This document shows positions 1 through 6,858 of a stretch of 8,470 nt of DNA, piece after piece; positions within the stretch are counted from its first letter, which is position 1, and each line of letters starts with the position of its first letter. Source of the DNA: Acidobacteriota bacterium (GTDB lineage Bacteria > Acidobacteriota > Terriglobia > Bryobacterales > Bryobacteraceae); the NCBI GenBank assembly GCA_016871135.1, contig VFZQ01000195.1:1-8470 (forward strand), in the 5' to 3' direction. The notes under the pieces are model-generated. The model was not told the DNA's origin and did not search any database. It saw only the letters and a program-made list of their open reading frames with translations. A program made the position numbers and the translations under genes.

Positions 1-2
1 GA

Positions 3-9
3 AAGGTGA
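3..9 (+). promoter_or_regulatory. Ribosome binding site of the integrase gene
   Basis: AAGGTGA lies nine bases before the ATG at 19 and is the clearest Shine-Dalgarno sequence on the plus strand of this window. It supports the chosen start. The frame reading AAG GTG AGC GAA TAG ends at base 17, just before the ATG. An upstream gene, possibly an excisionase, could therefore end here, but only five codons are visible. Confidence 0.6.
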
Positions 10-18
10 GCGAATAGC

Positions 19-1203
19 ATGGCGGTCTTCAAGCGCGGAAAGAAGTGGTGGTACAAGTTCGTCTGGAACGGCGAACTCATCCGGGAGAGCACGAAGCAGA
101 CGAATAAGCGGGTTGCCGAACAGATGGAGTCCGCCCATAAGACGGCGTTAGCGAAGGGTGAAGTCGGCATCCGCGACAAAGCGCCTGTACCGACACTGAA
201 GGACTTCGCAGAGCAGGACTTCAAGCCGTACATTGAGGCGCGCTTTCCGAGCAAGCCGAAGACGTTGGAGTACTATCGAACGGGCTTGAAGAACCTGAAC
301 GGCTACGTTCCTCTTGCCAATGCCAAACTCGACGAGATCAGCGCGGAGAAGATATGCGGCTTCGTGGCGAAGCGGCGGGAAGCGGGATTGGAAGTCTCCA
401 GCATCAACCGGCAATTGGAGGTGTTGCGGCGTATGCTCAAGCTTGCGATGGAGTGGGGCAAAGTCGAGAAGGTGCTGCCGAGAGTTGAGATGCTGCCGGG
501 AGAGAAGCACCGGGACCGAGTCCTCACGATAGCCGAAGAGTCCGCATATCTCGAAGCGGCAACTGCGATTGGGGAACAGATCCTGGAGTCCTACAGGCGC
601 GCGCTTGAGGGTATCCGGGCCACCATGAGGGGCGAAGAACCGATCCGGCCCGAAGATCCTTTCCTGTTGCGAGACGTGACTACCATCCTCACCGACTGCG
701 GATTGAGGCCGGAAGAGTGCTTCCGCCTTCGATGGGAGTACGTCAGGGATGGCGCGGTCCATGTCCCCTTCGGGAAGACGGAGAGCGCGCGTCGGACGAT
801 TCCGTTGACCGCACGGGCGGCGGCTCAGTTGGAGATGCGGCGCGCGGTGGTGAAGGGGGAGTGGGTCTTCCCGGCATCCACCCGGAGCGGGCATATCGAG
901 AAGTCGAGTCTCAAGAAGCAGCACTCAAAAGCTTGCAAGCTGGCGAAGGTGGCAGACTTCCCGCTGTACACTTTCCGCCACACGTGCTTGACGCGATGGG
1001 CGGCGTACATGGACCCGTACACGCTGGGATACCTCGCGGGACACAGTGACTTTTCAACCACCCGGCGCTACGTTCACCCGCAAGCCCACACCATCATGGA
1101 AGCCATCGAGCGCGCTCGAAAAGCTCAAGGTGGGCACAGAAATGGGCACAATGCCGAAAAGCCAGCGGCGGACGAACGCGCTTCACTGTCGATAATTAAT
1201 TGA
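19..1203 (+). CDS. Phage-type tyrosine recombinase (site-specific integrase)
   Basis: A 394-residue integrase that would catalyse strand exchange between an element's attP and a chromosomal attB through a covalent 3'-phosphotyrosine. The N-terminal ~55 residues (KKWWYKFVWNG) look like an arm-binding or AP2-like beta domain. Residues ~60-160 form the SAM-like core-binding domain, and ~168-360 the catalytic domain. Visible catalytic residues are Arg230 (CGLRPEE), Lys253 (FGKTESARR), Arg320-His321 (YTFRH, with Tyr in the first His position, a common phage-integrase variant), His342 (LAGH) and nucleophile Tyr351 (TTRRYVHP). Residues ~180-218 form a charged stretch longer than usual between the domains. 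The start is supported by AAGGTGA at 3-9, nine bases upstream. The gene runs toward the 3' end of tRNA-Pro, 16 bases away, as expected for an integrase beside its attachment site. All catalytic residues are present, so it looks functional. Confidence 0.96.
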   Translation: MAVFKRGKKWWYKFVWNGELIRESTKQTNKRVAEQMESAHKTALAKGEVGIRDKAPVPTLKDFAEQDFKPYIEARFPSKPKTLEYYRTGLKNLNGYVPLANAKLDEISAEKICGFVAKRREAGLEVSSINRQLEVLRRMLKLAMEWGKVEKVLPRVEMLPGEKHRDRVLTIAEESAYLEAATAIGEQILESYRRALEGIRATMRGEEPIRPEDPFLLRDVTTILTDCGLRPEECFRLRWEYVRDGAVHVPFGKTESARRTIPLTARAAAQLEMRRAVVKGEWVFPASTRSGHIEKSSLKKQHSKACKLAKVADFPLYTFRHTCLTRWAAYMDPYTLGYLAGHSDFSTTRRYVHPQAHTIMEAIERARKAQGGHRNGHNAEKPAADERASLSIIN

Positions 1204-1297
<94 letters not shown>

Positions 1298-1321
1298 ACG
1301 GCGTTGTTATACGGTCCTTTC

Positions 1322-1350
1322 ATCATATCGCTCTGGCCCCCCGGTAGCAA
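1322..1350 (-). promoter_or_regulatory. Promoter of tRNA-Pro
   Basis: On the minus strand, TTGCTA (1350-1345) is followed by 17 bases and then TATGAT (1327-1322). Both hexamers are near the sigma-70 consensus at ideal spacing. Transcription would start near 1315, giving a leader of about 18 bases before the mature tRNA 5' end at 1297. The spacer holds a run of Gs. The promoter occupies nearly all of the space between the tRNA and the divergent isomerase gene, so any isomerase promoter must overlap it. Confidence 0.7.
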
Positions 1351-1373
1351 GTTGCGATACGATGATCCCAGTC

Positions 1374-2195
1374 ATGAATCGCCGCACCTTGCTCTCCACC
1401 ATCCCCGCCGCCGCCTTCGCGCCGCTCGCCGCCGCTCCCAAAATCGACTCCTCCGCTGGCTTCCGCCTCGGCGTCGCCACCTACTCCCTGCGCGGCTTCG
1501 TGCGTCCGCAAGCCATCGAGATGTTGAAAGAGCTCCAAATCGACACTGTGTCCCTCAAAGAGTTCCACGCCAAGATCAAGGGCGATCCCGCCGAATGGAC
1601 CCAGGCTCGCAAGGACCTCGAAGCCGCCGGCATTCGCGTCGCTTCGGTGGGCAACATTACCATGACCACCGATACCGACGAAGAGATCGAACACAACTTC
1701 AAATACGCGCAGTCGTTCGGCGTCGAGGGCATCGTGATGGCGCCCAACAAGCAGACACTGCCGCGTATTGAAAAGTTCGCCAAGAAGTACAACATCAAGG
1801 CGATGATCCACAACCACGGCCCCGAGGACAAGAACTTCCCCACGCCGCAGTCGGTACTCGACGCCGTCAAAGGCATGGACGAACGCATGGGCTGCTGCAT
1901 AGACGTCGGCCACACCGGGCGCACAGGCGTCGATGTCGTTGGCTCGCTGAAGATAGCCGGGAAACGCCTGCACGACATCCACATGAAGGACCTGGCCAAG
2001 ATGATGGAGAAGGACTCGCAGGTCGCCGTCGGCGAAGGCTCGATGCCCGTCGCCGCGATTTTCAAGCAACTCCGCCAGATGAAATACGCCGGCTGCGTGA
2101 ATCTCGAATACGAAATTAATCTCAAGAACCCGCTGCCCGGAATGATTAAGAGTTTCGCCTACATGCGCGGCGTGCTGGCAGGTATGCAATCCTAG
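1374..2195 (+). CDS. Secreted sugar phosphate isomerase/epimerase-like TIM-barrel protein
   Basis: A 273-residue protein of the xylose isomerase-like TIM-barrel family (AP endonuclease 2 fold). The start at 1374 gives an N-terminus of MNRRTLLSTIP followed by Ala-rich sequence up to about residue 21. This resembles a twin-arginine signal peptide and suggests export. An ATG four codons earlier (1362) only adds residues before the twin Arg; neither start has a clear Shine-Dalgarno. Residues 31-42 (LGVATYSLRGF) are the typical first strand. Likely metal or substrate ligands are His146/His148 (IHNHGPED), Asp177 and His180 (CIDVGH), His203 (HDIHMKD) and Glu245/Glu247 (NLEYE). The strands and their order match sugar isomerases, but the substrate is not predictable. 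Many such proteins in Acidobacteria and Planctomycetes are annotated only at family level. The gene lies 13 bases before the permease gene and probably shares its transcript. Confidence 0.88.
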   Translation: MNRRTLLSTIPAAAFAPLAAAPKIDSSAGFRLGVATYSLRGFVRPQAIEMLKELQIDTVSLKEFHAKIKGDPAEWTQARKDLEAAGIRVASVGNITMTTDTDEEIEHNFKYAQSFGVEGIVMAPNKQTLPRIEKFAKKYNIKAMIHNHGPEDKNFPTPQSVLDAVKGMDERMGCCIDVGHTGRTGVDVVGSLKIAGKRLHDIHMKDLAKMMEKDSQVAVGEGSMPVAAIFKQLRQMKYAGCVNLEYEINLKNPLPGMIKSFAYMRGVLAGMQS

Positions 2196-2210
2196 TCATT
2201 CGGCTAGGAT
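2189..2210 (+). promoter_or_regulatory. Hairpin spanning isomerase stop and permease start
   Basis: ATCCTAG (2189-2195) and CTAGGAT (2204-2210) form a perfect 7-bp inverted repeat around an 8-base loop. The left arm contains the TAG stop of the isomerase gene. The right arm contains the AGG before the permease start codon and the first two bases of that ATG (2209). No T tract follows, so it is not a standard terminator. It could hide the permease start until a ribosome finishing the isomerase gene opens it (translational coupling). The inverted repeat is seen directly; the role is inferred. Confidence 0.5.
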
Positions 2211-4635
2211 GACGACGCGATCGATTGGGGATGACGTTCGCTTTGGGTTACGCCTTCTCTGGCGGCACCCCGGTTTTTCCGCGCTTGCACTCATCACGCT
2301 CGCTCTCGGGATCGGCGCCAACACCGCCGTATTCAGTCTCGTCCGCGGCGTCCTATTGAAGCCGCTTCCCTTCACTGCTCCCGAGCACCTGCTCTGGATC
2401 GGCGGCAAAGAAGCGCGCACCACTGAGAAAGCCGGCATATCCATCCCCGACCTCCTCGATGTTCGCGAACAAGCGCGCGCGCTGAACGCCGTCGCGGCCT
2501 ATTCGTTCCTGTCCGAGAAGCTCGTAATGAACGGCGCCGGCGAGCCGGAGCAGATCGACGGGTCGCGCGTCACGGCCAATTTCTTCGACGTGCTCGGGGT
2601 CGCGCCCGCGCACGGCCGTGGCTTCCGCGAAGGCGACGATCGCCTCGGCGGGCCGCGAGTCGCGGTCCTCAGCCACGCGCTTTGGACGCGGAGCTTTAGC
2701 GCAAATCCGGGCGCCGTGGGCGGCACGATTATTCTCAACTCGATCTCGCATCAGATTGTCGGCGTCATGCCCGAAAGCTTCGCGTTTCCGCGCGGCGCCG
2801 CCGTTTGGGTCACGGTGCAGAACGGAGCCGCGTCGACGAAGATCCGCGAGGCTCGCTCGTTCCTCGCTATCGGCCGCGTCGGCACGGGCCGCTCCTTGGC
2901 GATGGCCGCGCAGGAGCTCGACGGCATCGCACGGCGGCTCGGCGAGACATACCCAACCTCGAATCACGACTACCGCTTCGAAACCGCACCGCTCGCCGAA
3001 GCGGTTACCGGCGAGGTCCGCGGCACACTGCTTTTGCTTGCCGGCATCACGGCGTTCCTGCTGCTGATCGCCGCCGCCAACATCGCCAATCTTCTGCTCT
3101 CGCGCGCGACGGGCCGCAAACGCGAAGTCGCGATTCGCCACGCCAGGGGCGCTAGCGCCGCGGCGATTGTCCGGCAACTGCTCGTCGAAAATATCGTGTT
3201 GTCCATCGCCGGTGGACTGATTGGCAGCGGCTTCGCGTGGTGGGCGATACGCGGTCTGCACGTCTGGAATCCGCCGCAATTGCCCCGCGTCGATGAAGTC
3301 GCGCTCGATCCCGCCGCGCTGCTCTTCGCGCTCTTCATCTCCCTTGGCACGGCGCTCGCGTTCGGCCTCGCACCCGCGTTGCAAGCGGTGAAAGAGGATC
3401 AGTTCGAAGCGCTGAAGGACGCCGGCACGCGCGGCGGCGGCGAAGGCTCCGGCCGCGCGAAGCTGCGCAATATTCTCGTTGTCGCCGAGATCGCGATGGC
3501 CGTCGTGCTGCTGTCGGGCGCGGGATTGCTGCTCGAATCGCTGCGCCGCATGCTCGCCGTCGATCCAGGCTTTCAAACCACGAGCGCCGTAACCACAGAA
3601 CTGACGCTGCCCTTGCGCAAGTTCCGTTCGCTCGACGGCTGCACGCAGTTCGTCGACGCCTATCTGCAACGAATCCGCGCACTGCCGCAAGTCGCCGCCG
3701 CGGGCTCGGCCGTTGCTCTGCCGATGGGGTCGGTCTACGCGTACTACGAATTCCGCATCTCCGGCGATCCCGCTACCGGCGCGCCCGCCATGGCCGGACA
3801 AACCTCGGTCACGCCCGGCTACTTCGAAGCCATGGAAATTCCGCTGAAACAGGGCCGCCTGTTCGAACCGCGCGACAACAAGGACGGCGCTAAGGCCGCA
3901 ATCATCAGCGAGCCGATGGCGCGCCAATACTTCGCCGGGCGCAATCCAATCGGCCAGCGATTGCAGATGATCATCGGCGGGCAAGTGGCGTTCGAAGGTG
4001 AGATCGTCGGCGTGGTCGGCGGCGTGCGGCACCAAAATCTCACGCAGCCGCCGCGCATCGAGTTCTATTTGCCATTCGCGCAATCGCCATATCCGATCGC
4101 CAACATCGTCGTGCGGCGCCGCGGCGGAAGCGCCGACGGAATGGCGGCGGCGATGAAGCAAGTCATGCGCGAACTGGACCGCGACATCCCGCTCTATCGC
4201 ATCCGGCCGATGGACGATGTCGTTCTCGAATCCGCGTCCGAAGCGCGCGCCCGCGGCTTTCTAACCGGACTATTCGCGCTCGCCGCGCTCCTGTTGGCCA
4301 GCATCGGAATCTACGGCGTGATGTCGTACGCGGTCAGCCGGCGCGCGCAGGAGATCGGCATTCGCATGGCCGTCGGCGCGACGCCGCTGGAAGTGCTCGG
4401 CATGGTTCTGGCGCAAAGCGGCAAGCTGGTCGCGCTGGGCCTCGTCATCGGTCTCACCGCAACGCTTGTGCTCGGGCGTCTGTTGACGACGATGCTCTTC
4501 GGCGTTGAGTCGTTTGACGCAACCGTCCTCGCCTCCGTCAGCGGCGTGCTCGTTGTTGTCGCGATTTTCGCCAGCGCCATCCCGGCCGCTCGCGCCGCTC
4601 GCATCGATCCCGTGCGCGCGCTTCGCCAGGAGTAG
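2209..4635 (+). CDS. MacB/FtsX-type ABC transporter permease of the ADOP family
   Basis: An 808-residue inner-membrane protein with two fused MacB-like units. The first transmembrane helix (~23-47) follows the family signature FGLRLLWRHPGFSALALIT, and a MacB periplasmic core follows (~50-260). The first FtsX block has helices at ~273-297, 328-350 and 368-393. A second unit has a helix at ~422-444, a second periplasmic core (~455-675) and an FtsX block at ~685-708, 735-758 and 770-792, ending in ARIDPVRALRQE. Eight helices and this length match the acidobacterial duplicated orphan permeases. These usually lack an adjacent ATPase gene, as here. MacB relatives couple cytoplasmic ATP hydrolysis to periplasmic movement for lipoprotein, peptide or drug export, but the ADOP substrate is unknown. 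The start at 2209 is the only reasonable one after the preceding stop and has just AGG directly before it. The gene ends 10 bases from the convergent PIN gene. Confidence 0.95.
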   Translation: MTTRSIGDDVRFGLRLLWRHPGFSALALITLALGIGANTAVFSLVRGVLLKPLPFTAPEHLLWIGGKEARTTEKAGISIPDLLDVREQARALNAVAAYSFLSEKLVMNGAGEPEQIDGSRVTANFFDVLGVAPAHGRGFREGDDRLGGPRVAVLSHALWTRSFSANPGAVGGTIILNSISHQIVGVMPESFAFPRGAAVWVTVQNGAASTKIREARSFLAIGRVGTGRSLAMAAQELDGIARRLGETYPTSNHDYRFETAPLAEAVTGEVRGTLLLLAGITAFLLLIAAANIANLLLSRATGRKREVAIRHARGASAAAIVRQLLVENIVLSIAGGLIGSGFAWWAIRGLHVWNPPQLPRVDEVALDPAALLFALFISLGTALAFGLAPALQAVKEDQFEALKDAGTRGGGEGSGRAKLRNILVVAEIAMAVVLLSGAGLLLESLRRMLAVDPGFQTTSAVTTELTLPLRKFRSLDGCTQFVDAYLQRIRALPQVAAAGSAVALPMGSVYAYYEFRISGDPATGAPAMAGQTSVTPGYFEAMEIPLKQGRLFEPRDNKDGAKAAIISEPMARQYFAGRNPIGQRLQMIIGGQVAFEGEIVGVVGGVRHQNLTQPPRIEFYLPFAQSPYPIANIVVRRRGGSADGMAAAMKQVMRELDRDIPLYRIRPMDDVVLESASEARARGFLTGLFALAALLLASIGIYGVMSYAVSRRAQEIGIRMAVGATPLEVLGMVLAQSGKLVALGLVIGLTATLVLGRLLTTMLFGVESFDATVLASVSGVLVVVAIFASAIPAARAARIDPVRALRQE

Positions 4636-4645
4636 CGGCGCCCGG

Positions 4646-5023
4646 TCAAACGACAAATAGCGGGATCGAATCCGACAACCGCCGAATATCGACCGGATCG
4701 CTGGTCACCACGACATCACCAGCTCTCTCCGCGCAAACGACGACGTGAGCATCGACAATCTCCGCCAACCTGGAGCGCGCCAGCAATCGGCCGACCGCTG
4801 TTGCGTCAGGCCCATCGAGCGGGATGAGGTCCGTACCGGCGTGACGAAGGAGCCGCGACAACTGAGCCTGTCTCGCGGGATTACGCATTGCCTGCGCCAG
4901 CGCAGTCGCCGGGATAGTAATTCTCAATCCAAGCTGTTTCGCCTTCGCGAGCATGGAAAGAACTCGGCGATCGTCTCGGTGAAGGGCGATCAGTCCCCCT
5001 GCGTCGAACGTGATTCCGTTCAC
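4646..5023 (-). CDS. PIN-domain ribonuclease toxin, VapC-like
   Basis: A 125-residue PIN-domain protein, typical VapC length, expected to cleave RNA in an Mg2+-dependent way and to be held inactive by the antitoxin encoded just upstream. The first acidic residue is Asp7 (TFDAGGLIAL), the third Asp91 (IVDAHVVV), and the fourth Asp109 or Asp112 (TSDPVDIRRL). The second conserved acid, normally Glu near residue 44, is replaced by Gln44 (ALAQAMR). I recall similar ALAQ motifs in related PIN proteins, so this need not mean inactivity. The start is GTG at 5023, overlapping the antitoxin stop as GTGA, which implies coupled translation. It converges on the permease gene with a 10-base gap and no visible terminator. 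Confidence 0.88.
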   Translation of the reverse strand: MNGITFDAGGLIALHRDDRRVLSMLAKAKQLGLRITIPATALAQAMRNPARQAQLSRLLRHAGTDLIPLDGPDATAVGRLLARSRLAEIVDAHVVVCAERAGDVVVTSDPVDIRRLSDSIPLFVV

Positions 5024-5301
5024 GCCGCTTTCTTATCCTTGCCCGCCTTACGTGGCTTCGCCGTTAGAATCTCTTCGGTCCAAGCGTGTTCCTCCTTTGT
5101 TAACGGGCCGCCCGTTCTCTGGAGCGCTTCCTCAAGCATTTCGTCCCAACCCCTGGAGTCCGCTAACGCAACGCCAATTGCGTGTTTCACAAAAGCGGAC
5201 GTGCTGGCGGTCTGCTTGGTCTTAACGAGCGCCCGGATCTCCTTGAGCTGGGCGTTGTCCACCGTGATGGTGATCTTGGTAGTCGCCATACCAAGAACCA
5301 T
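5020..5301 (-). CDS. VapB-like antitoxin with ribbon-helix-helix-type N-terminus
   Basis: A small protein of 93 residues, or 89 if translation starts at the second Met (5289), whose N-terminus MATTKITITVD is the more family-like. A beta strand (KITITVD) followed by helices (AQLKEIRALVKT; TSAFVKHAIGVAL) suggests a ribbon-helix-helix DNA-binding dimer. The acidic tail (WDEMLEEALQ, then GPLTKEEHAW) is the likely toxin-binding segment, and the end is Lys-rich. It would neutralise the PIN toxin encoded next and repress its own transcription. The stop overlaps the toxin GTG start by four bases. The kinase gene ends 14 bases upstream, so the pair may also be read from the kinase transcript. Shine-Dalgarno signals are weak for both starts: AGGA lies about 12 bases before the first, none before the second. 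The family call is by appearance only. Confidence 0.82.
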   Translation of the reverse strand: MVLGMATTKITITVDNAQLKEIRALVKTKQTASTSAFVKHAIGVALADSRGWDEMLEEALQRTGGPLTKEEHAWTEEILTAKPRKAGKDKKAA

Positions 5302-5314
5302 ACCACATGGCCAT
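5286..5314. promoter_or_regulatory. Possible antitoxin operator: direct repeat and palindromes at the antitoxin start
   Basis: CCATACCA occurs twice (5286-5293 and 5298-5305) with a 12-base period. On the coding strand each copy reads TGGTATGG and contains one of the two candidate antitoxin start codons. Adjoining it are CCAT-N5-ATGG (5298-5310) and the palindrome ATGGCCAT (5307-5314). Ribbon-helix-helix antitoxins usually bind short repeated half-sites near their own start, so this is a plausible autoregulatory operator. No clear -35/-10 pair was identified beside it. Confidence 0.35.
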
Positions 5315-5315
5315 C

Positions 5316-6842
5316 CTACAAATTCAGCGCCTTCTCCATCGCCTCTAGAGCCCGTTCCGCATAGCCTAGATGCTGCTTCGCACCGTCGATATTGCCGCTG
5401 TTCAGCGCCGACTCCGCTCGGTCCATCTCAAATCCAACGCGCTGCGAGGAACTGCCCAAATCCGCCCGCGGACTCAAGCCGTCCCGCGCCATGCTCTGCC
5501 GCAACGACTCATACGCCGTCTTCGCCGTCGCATAGCGCTGCGCCATCTGGATCATGCGGGTCCGCAACTCGCCGATTGCGGCCTGATCAACCGCCGGCTT
5601 CGCGGGCGGCTGATACGACTGCTGTTGCACAGGTGGGGGCGGCTGCACAACGGTAACCGGCGGCGGTGCGGGATCGGAGGTCTGCGCGACCGAAGTCGCC
5701 TGCTGCGGCTGCTGGCGCTTCTCCGGCAATGCTCCGCCCGCTCGCGCCGCGGTTGTGGCCGGCGGCGGGACAATGGCCGTCGGACTCGGATCCGGCTGCT
5801 GGGTGGTTGGCGGTTGCGCGGGATCGGACGCCTGTCGCTGCGGCGTCACCGGCTGCTCTACCTGCCCCTGCGCGCGCGCCTTCAAGAACTTCGGCACATA
5901 GATCGCCAGCCCCGCCAATACTGCGATTGTCGCCAGCGAACCCACAACCATATAGATGCCGCGCGAGGAACTCGAGGCGGGCGGCGGAGCCGCATACGCG
6001 GCCGGAGTTGGAGCCGCTGCCGGCGCCTGCATCGCTCCCGCCAGCGCCGCATGAAACTCCCGCGCATTCGCGTATCGATGATTCGGATCCTTCGCCAGCG
6101 CACGCAAGATCACGTCGCTCAACGCAGCCGGTATGCGCGGATCATGCTGCACCGGCGGCACCGGCCGTTGATTCAAATGCGCCGCCATGATCGAGAACGT
6201 ATTCGTCCCATCGAACGGCCGCTGGCCCGTGATCATCTGATACAGCGAAATCGCCAGCGAGTACAGGTCCGACCGTCCGTCGAGCGGCGCGCCGTTAATT
6301 TGCTCCGGCGACATGTAGTAGAGCGACCCCGTCGTCTGATTCGCCTGCGTCAGACTCGGATCGTTCATCACGCGCGCGATGCCGAAATCCATCAGCTTTA
6401 CAACGCCCGTGTTCGTAATCATGATGTTCGACGGTTTGATGTCGCGATGCACGATGCCGCGCGAGTGCGCGTAATCGAGCGCCTCCAGCGTCTTCATACA
6501 CGTCTCGACCGCATTCTGCACCGGGATCGGCCCTTGCGCCATATACGCGTCGACCGTATGGCCTTCGACGTATTCCATGATCATCAGCAGTTGATTCCCC
6601 TCACGCATCGCCGTGCGCAGCCCCGCGATATTCGGATGATCGAGCGCCGCCTGCACCTTGATCTCGCGCAAAAATCGATCCGCCAGCGCCTGATCTTTCA
6701 GCAGATCCGGCAACAACACCTTCATCGCTTCGATGCGGTCCGAAATCACATTGCGGACCTGGAAGACTTTTCCCATGCCACCCGCGCCCAACTCGCGCAG
6801 AATCTGATAATCGCCGACTTGCATTCCGGGTTGCAGGCTCAT
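5316..6842 (-). CDS. Transmembrane Hanks-type Ser/Thr protein kinase
   Basis: A 508-residue membrane kinase. The kinase domain (~12-270) is complete: Gly loop GAGGMG (19-24), ATP-binding Lys41 (AMKVL), helix-C Glu60, catalytic loop HRDIKPSN (132-139, base Asp134), DFG (152-154), activation-loop Thr/Ser residues (LTQANQTTGS), SPEQ (178-181, the APE position) and a structural Asp192 (GRSDLYSL). An Ala/Pro linker follows, then one transmembrane helix (~296-316). The outer part is a Pro/Gln/Thr-rich low-complexity stretch (~325-420) and a helical C-terminal ~85 residues (ELRTRMIQMAQRYATAK onward). No PASTA repeats are seen, so the ligand or sensor role of the C-terminus is unknown. The start is supported by GAGGA four bases upstream. 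The gene follows the CsgG-like gene by 16 bases and precedes the antitoxin gene by 14 bases. Confidence 0.95.
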   Translation of the reverse strand: MSLQPGMQVGDYQILRELGAGGMGKVFQVRNVISDRIEAMKVLLPDLLKDQALADRFLREIKVQAALDHPNIAGLRTAMREGNQLLMIMEYVEGHTVDAYMAQGPIPVQNAVETCMKTLEALDYAHSRGIVHRDIKPSNIMITNTGVVKLMDFGIARVMNDPSLTQANQTTGSLYYMSPEQINGAPLDGRSDLYSLAISLYQMITGQRPFDGTNTFSIMAAHLNQRPVPPVQHDPRIPAALSDVILRALAKDPNHRYANAREFHAALAGAMQAPAAAPTPAAYAAPPPASSSSRGIYMVVGSLATIAVLAGLAIYVPKFLKARAQGQVEQPVTPQRQASDPAQPPTTQQPDPSPTAIVPPPATTAARAGGALPEKRQQPQQATSVAQTSDPAPPPVTVVQPPPPVQQQSYQPPAKPAVDQAAIGELRTRMIQMAQRYATAKTAYESLRQSMARDGLSPRADLGSSSQRVGFEMDRAESALNSGNIDGAKQHLGYAERALEAMEKALNL

Positions 6843-6846
6843 GGTG

Positions 6847-6851
6847 TCCTC
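6847..6851 (-). promoter_or_regulatory. Ribosome binding site of the kinase gene
   Basis: GAGGA on the minus strand, four bases before the ATG whose first base is 6842. It lies in the 16-base gap after the CsgG-like gene's TAA stop. It fixes the start at MSLQPG rather than the Met at residue 7, and shows the kinase has its own translation signal inside the operon. Confidence 0.6.
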
Positions 6852-6858
6852 ATTCTGA

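Noticed and set aside
148..924. 258-codon minus-strand frame opposite the integrase gene
   Set aside because: It is antisense to catalytic and core-binding domain codons of a clear integrase, with no recognisable domain of its own.
1131..1150. TGGGCACA direct repeat (1131-1138 and 1143-1150) as integrase arm-type binding sites
   Set aside because: It lies within integrase codons as a repeated Gly-His pair (GGHRNGH). Two copies inside a coding region are too little to support a binding-site claim.
1323..2189. 288-codon minus-strand frame opposite the isomerase gene
   Set aside because: The plus strand has a signal peptide and conserved TIM-barrel motifs, while the antisense product is His/Gly/Val-rich with no recognisable domain.
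2189..2210. Rho-independent terminator between isomerase and permease genes
   Set aside because: The stem is real, but it is followed by GACGACG rather than a T run and contains the next gene's start codon.
2353..4161. 602-codon open frame on the minus strand, opposite the permease
   Set aside because: It is opposite a permease with full family features, its translation is Arg/Ala-rich without recognisable domains, and long antisense frames are expected from high-GC third-position bias.
4745..5656. 303-codon plus-strand frame over the toxin-antitoxin pair and kinase end
   Set aside because: It is Ser/Pro/Arg-rich low-complexity translation crossing three well-supported minus-strand genes, with no domain or ribosome binding site seen.
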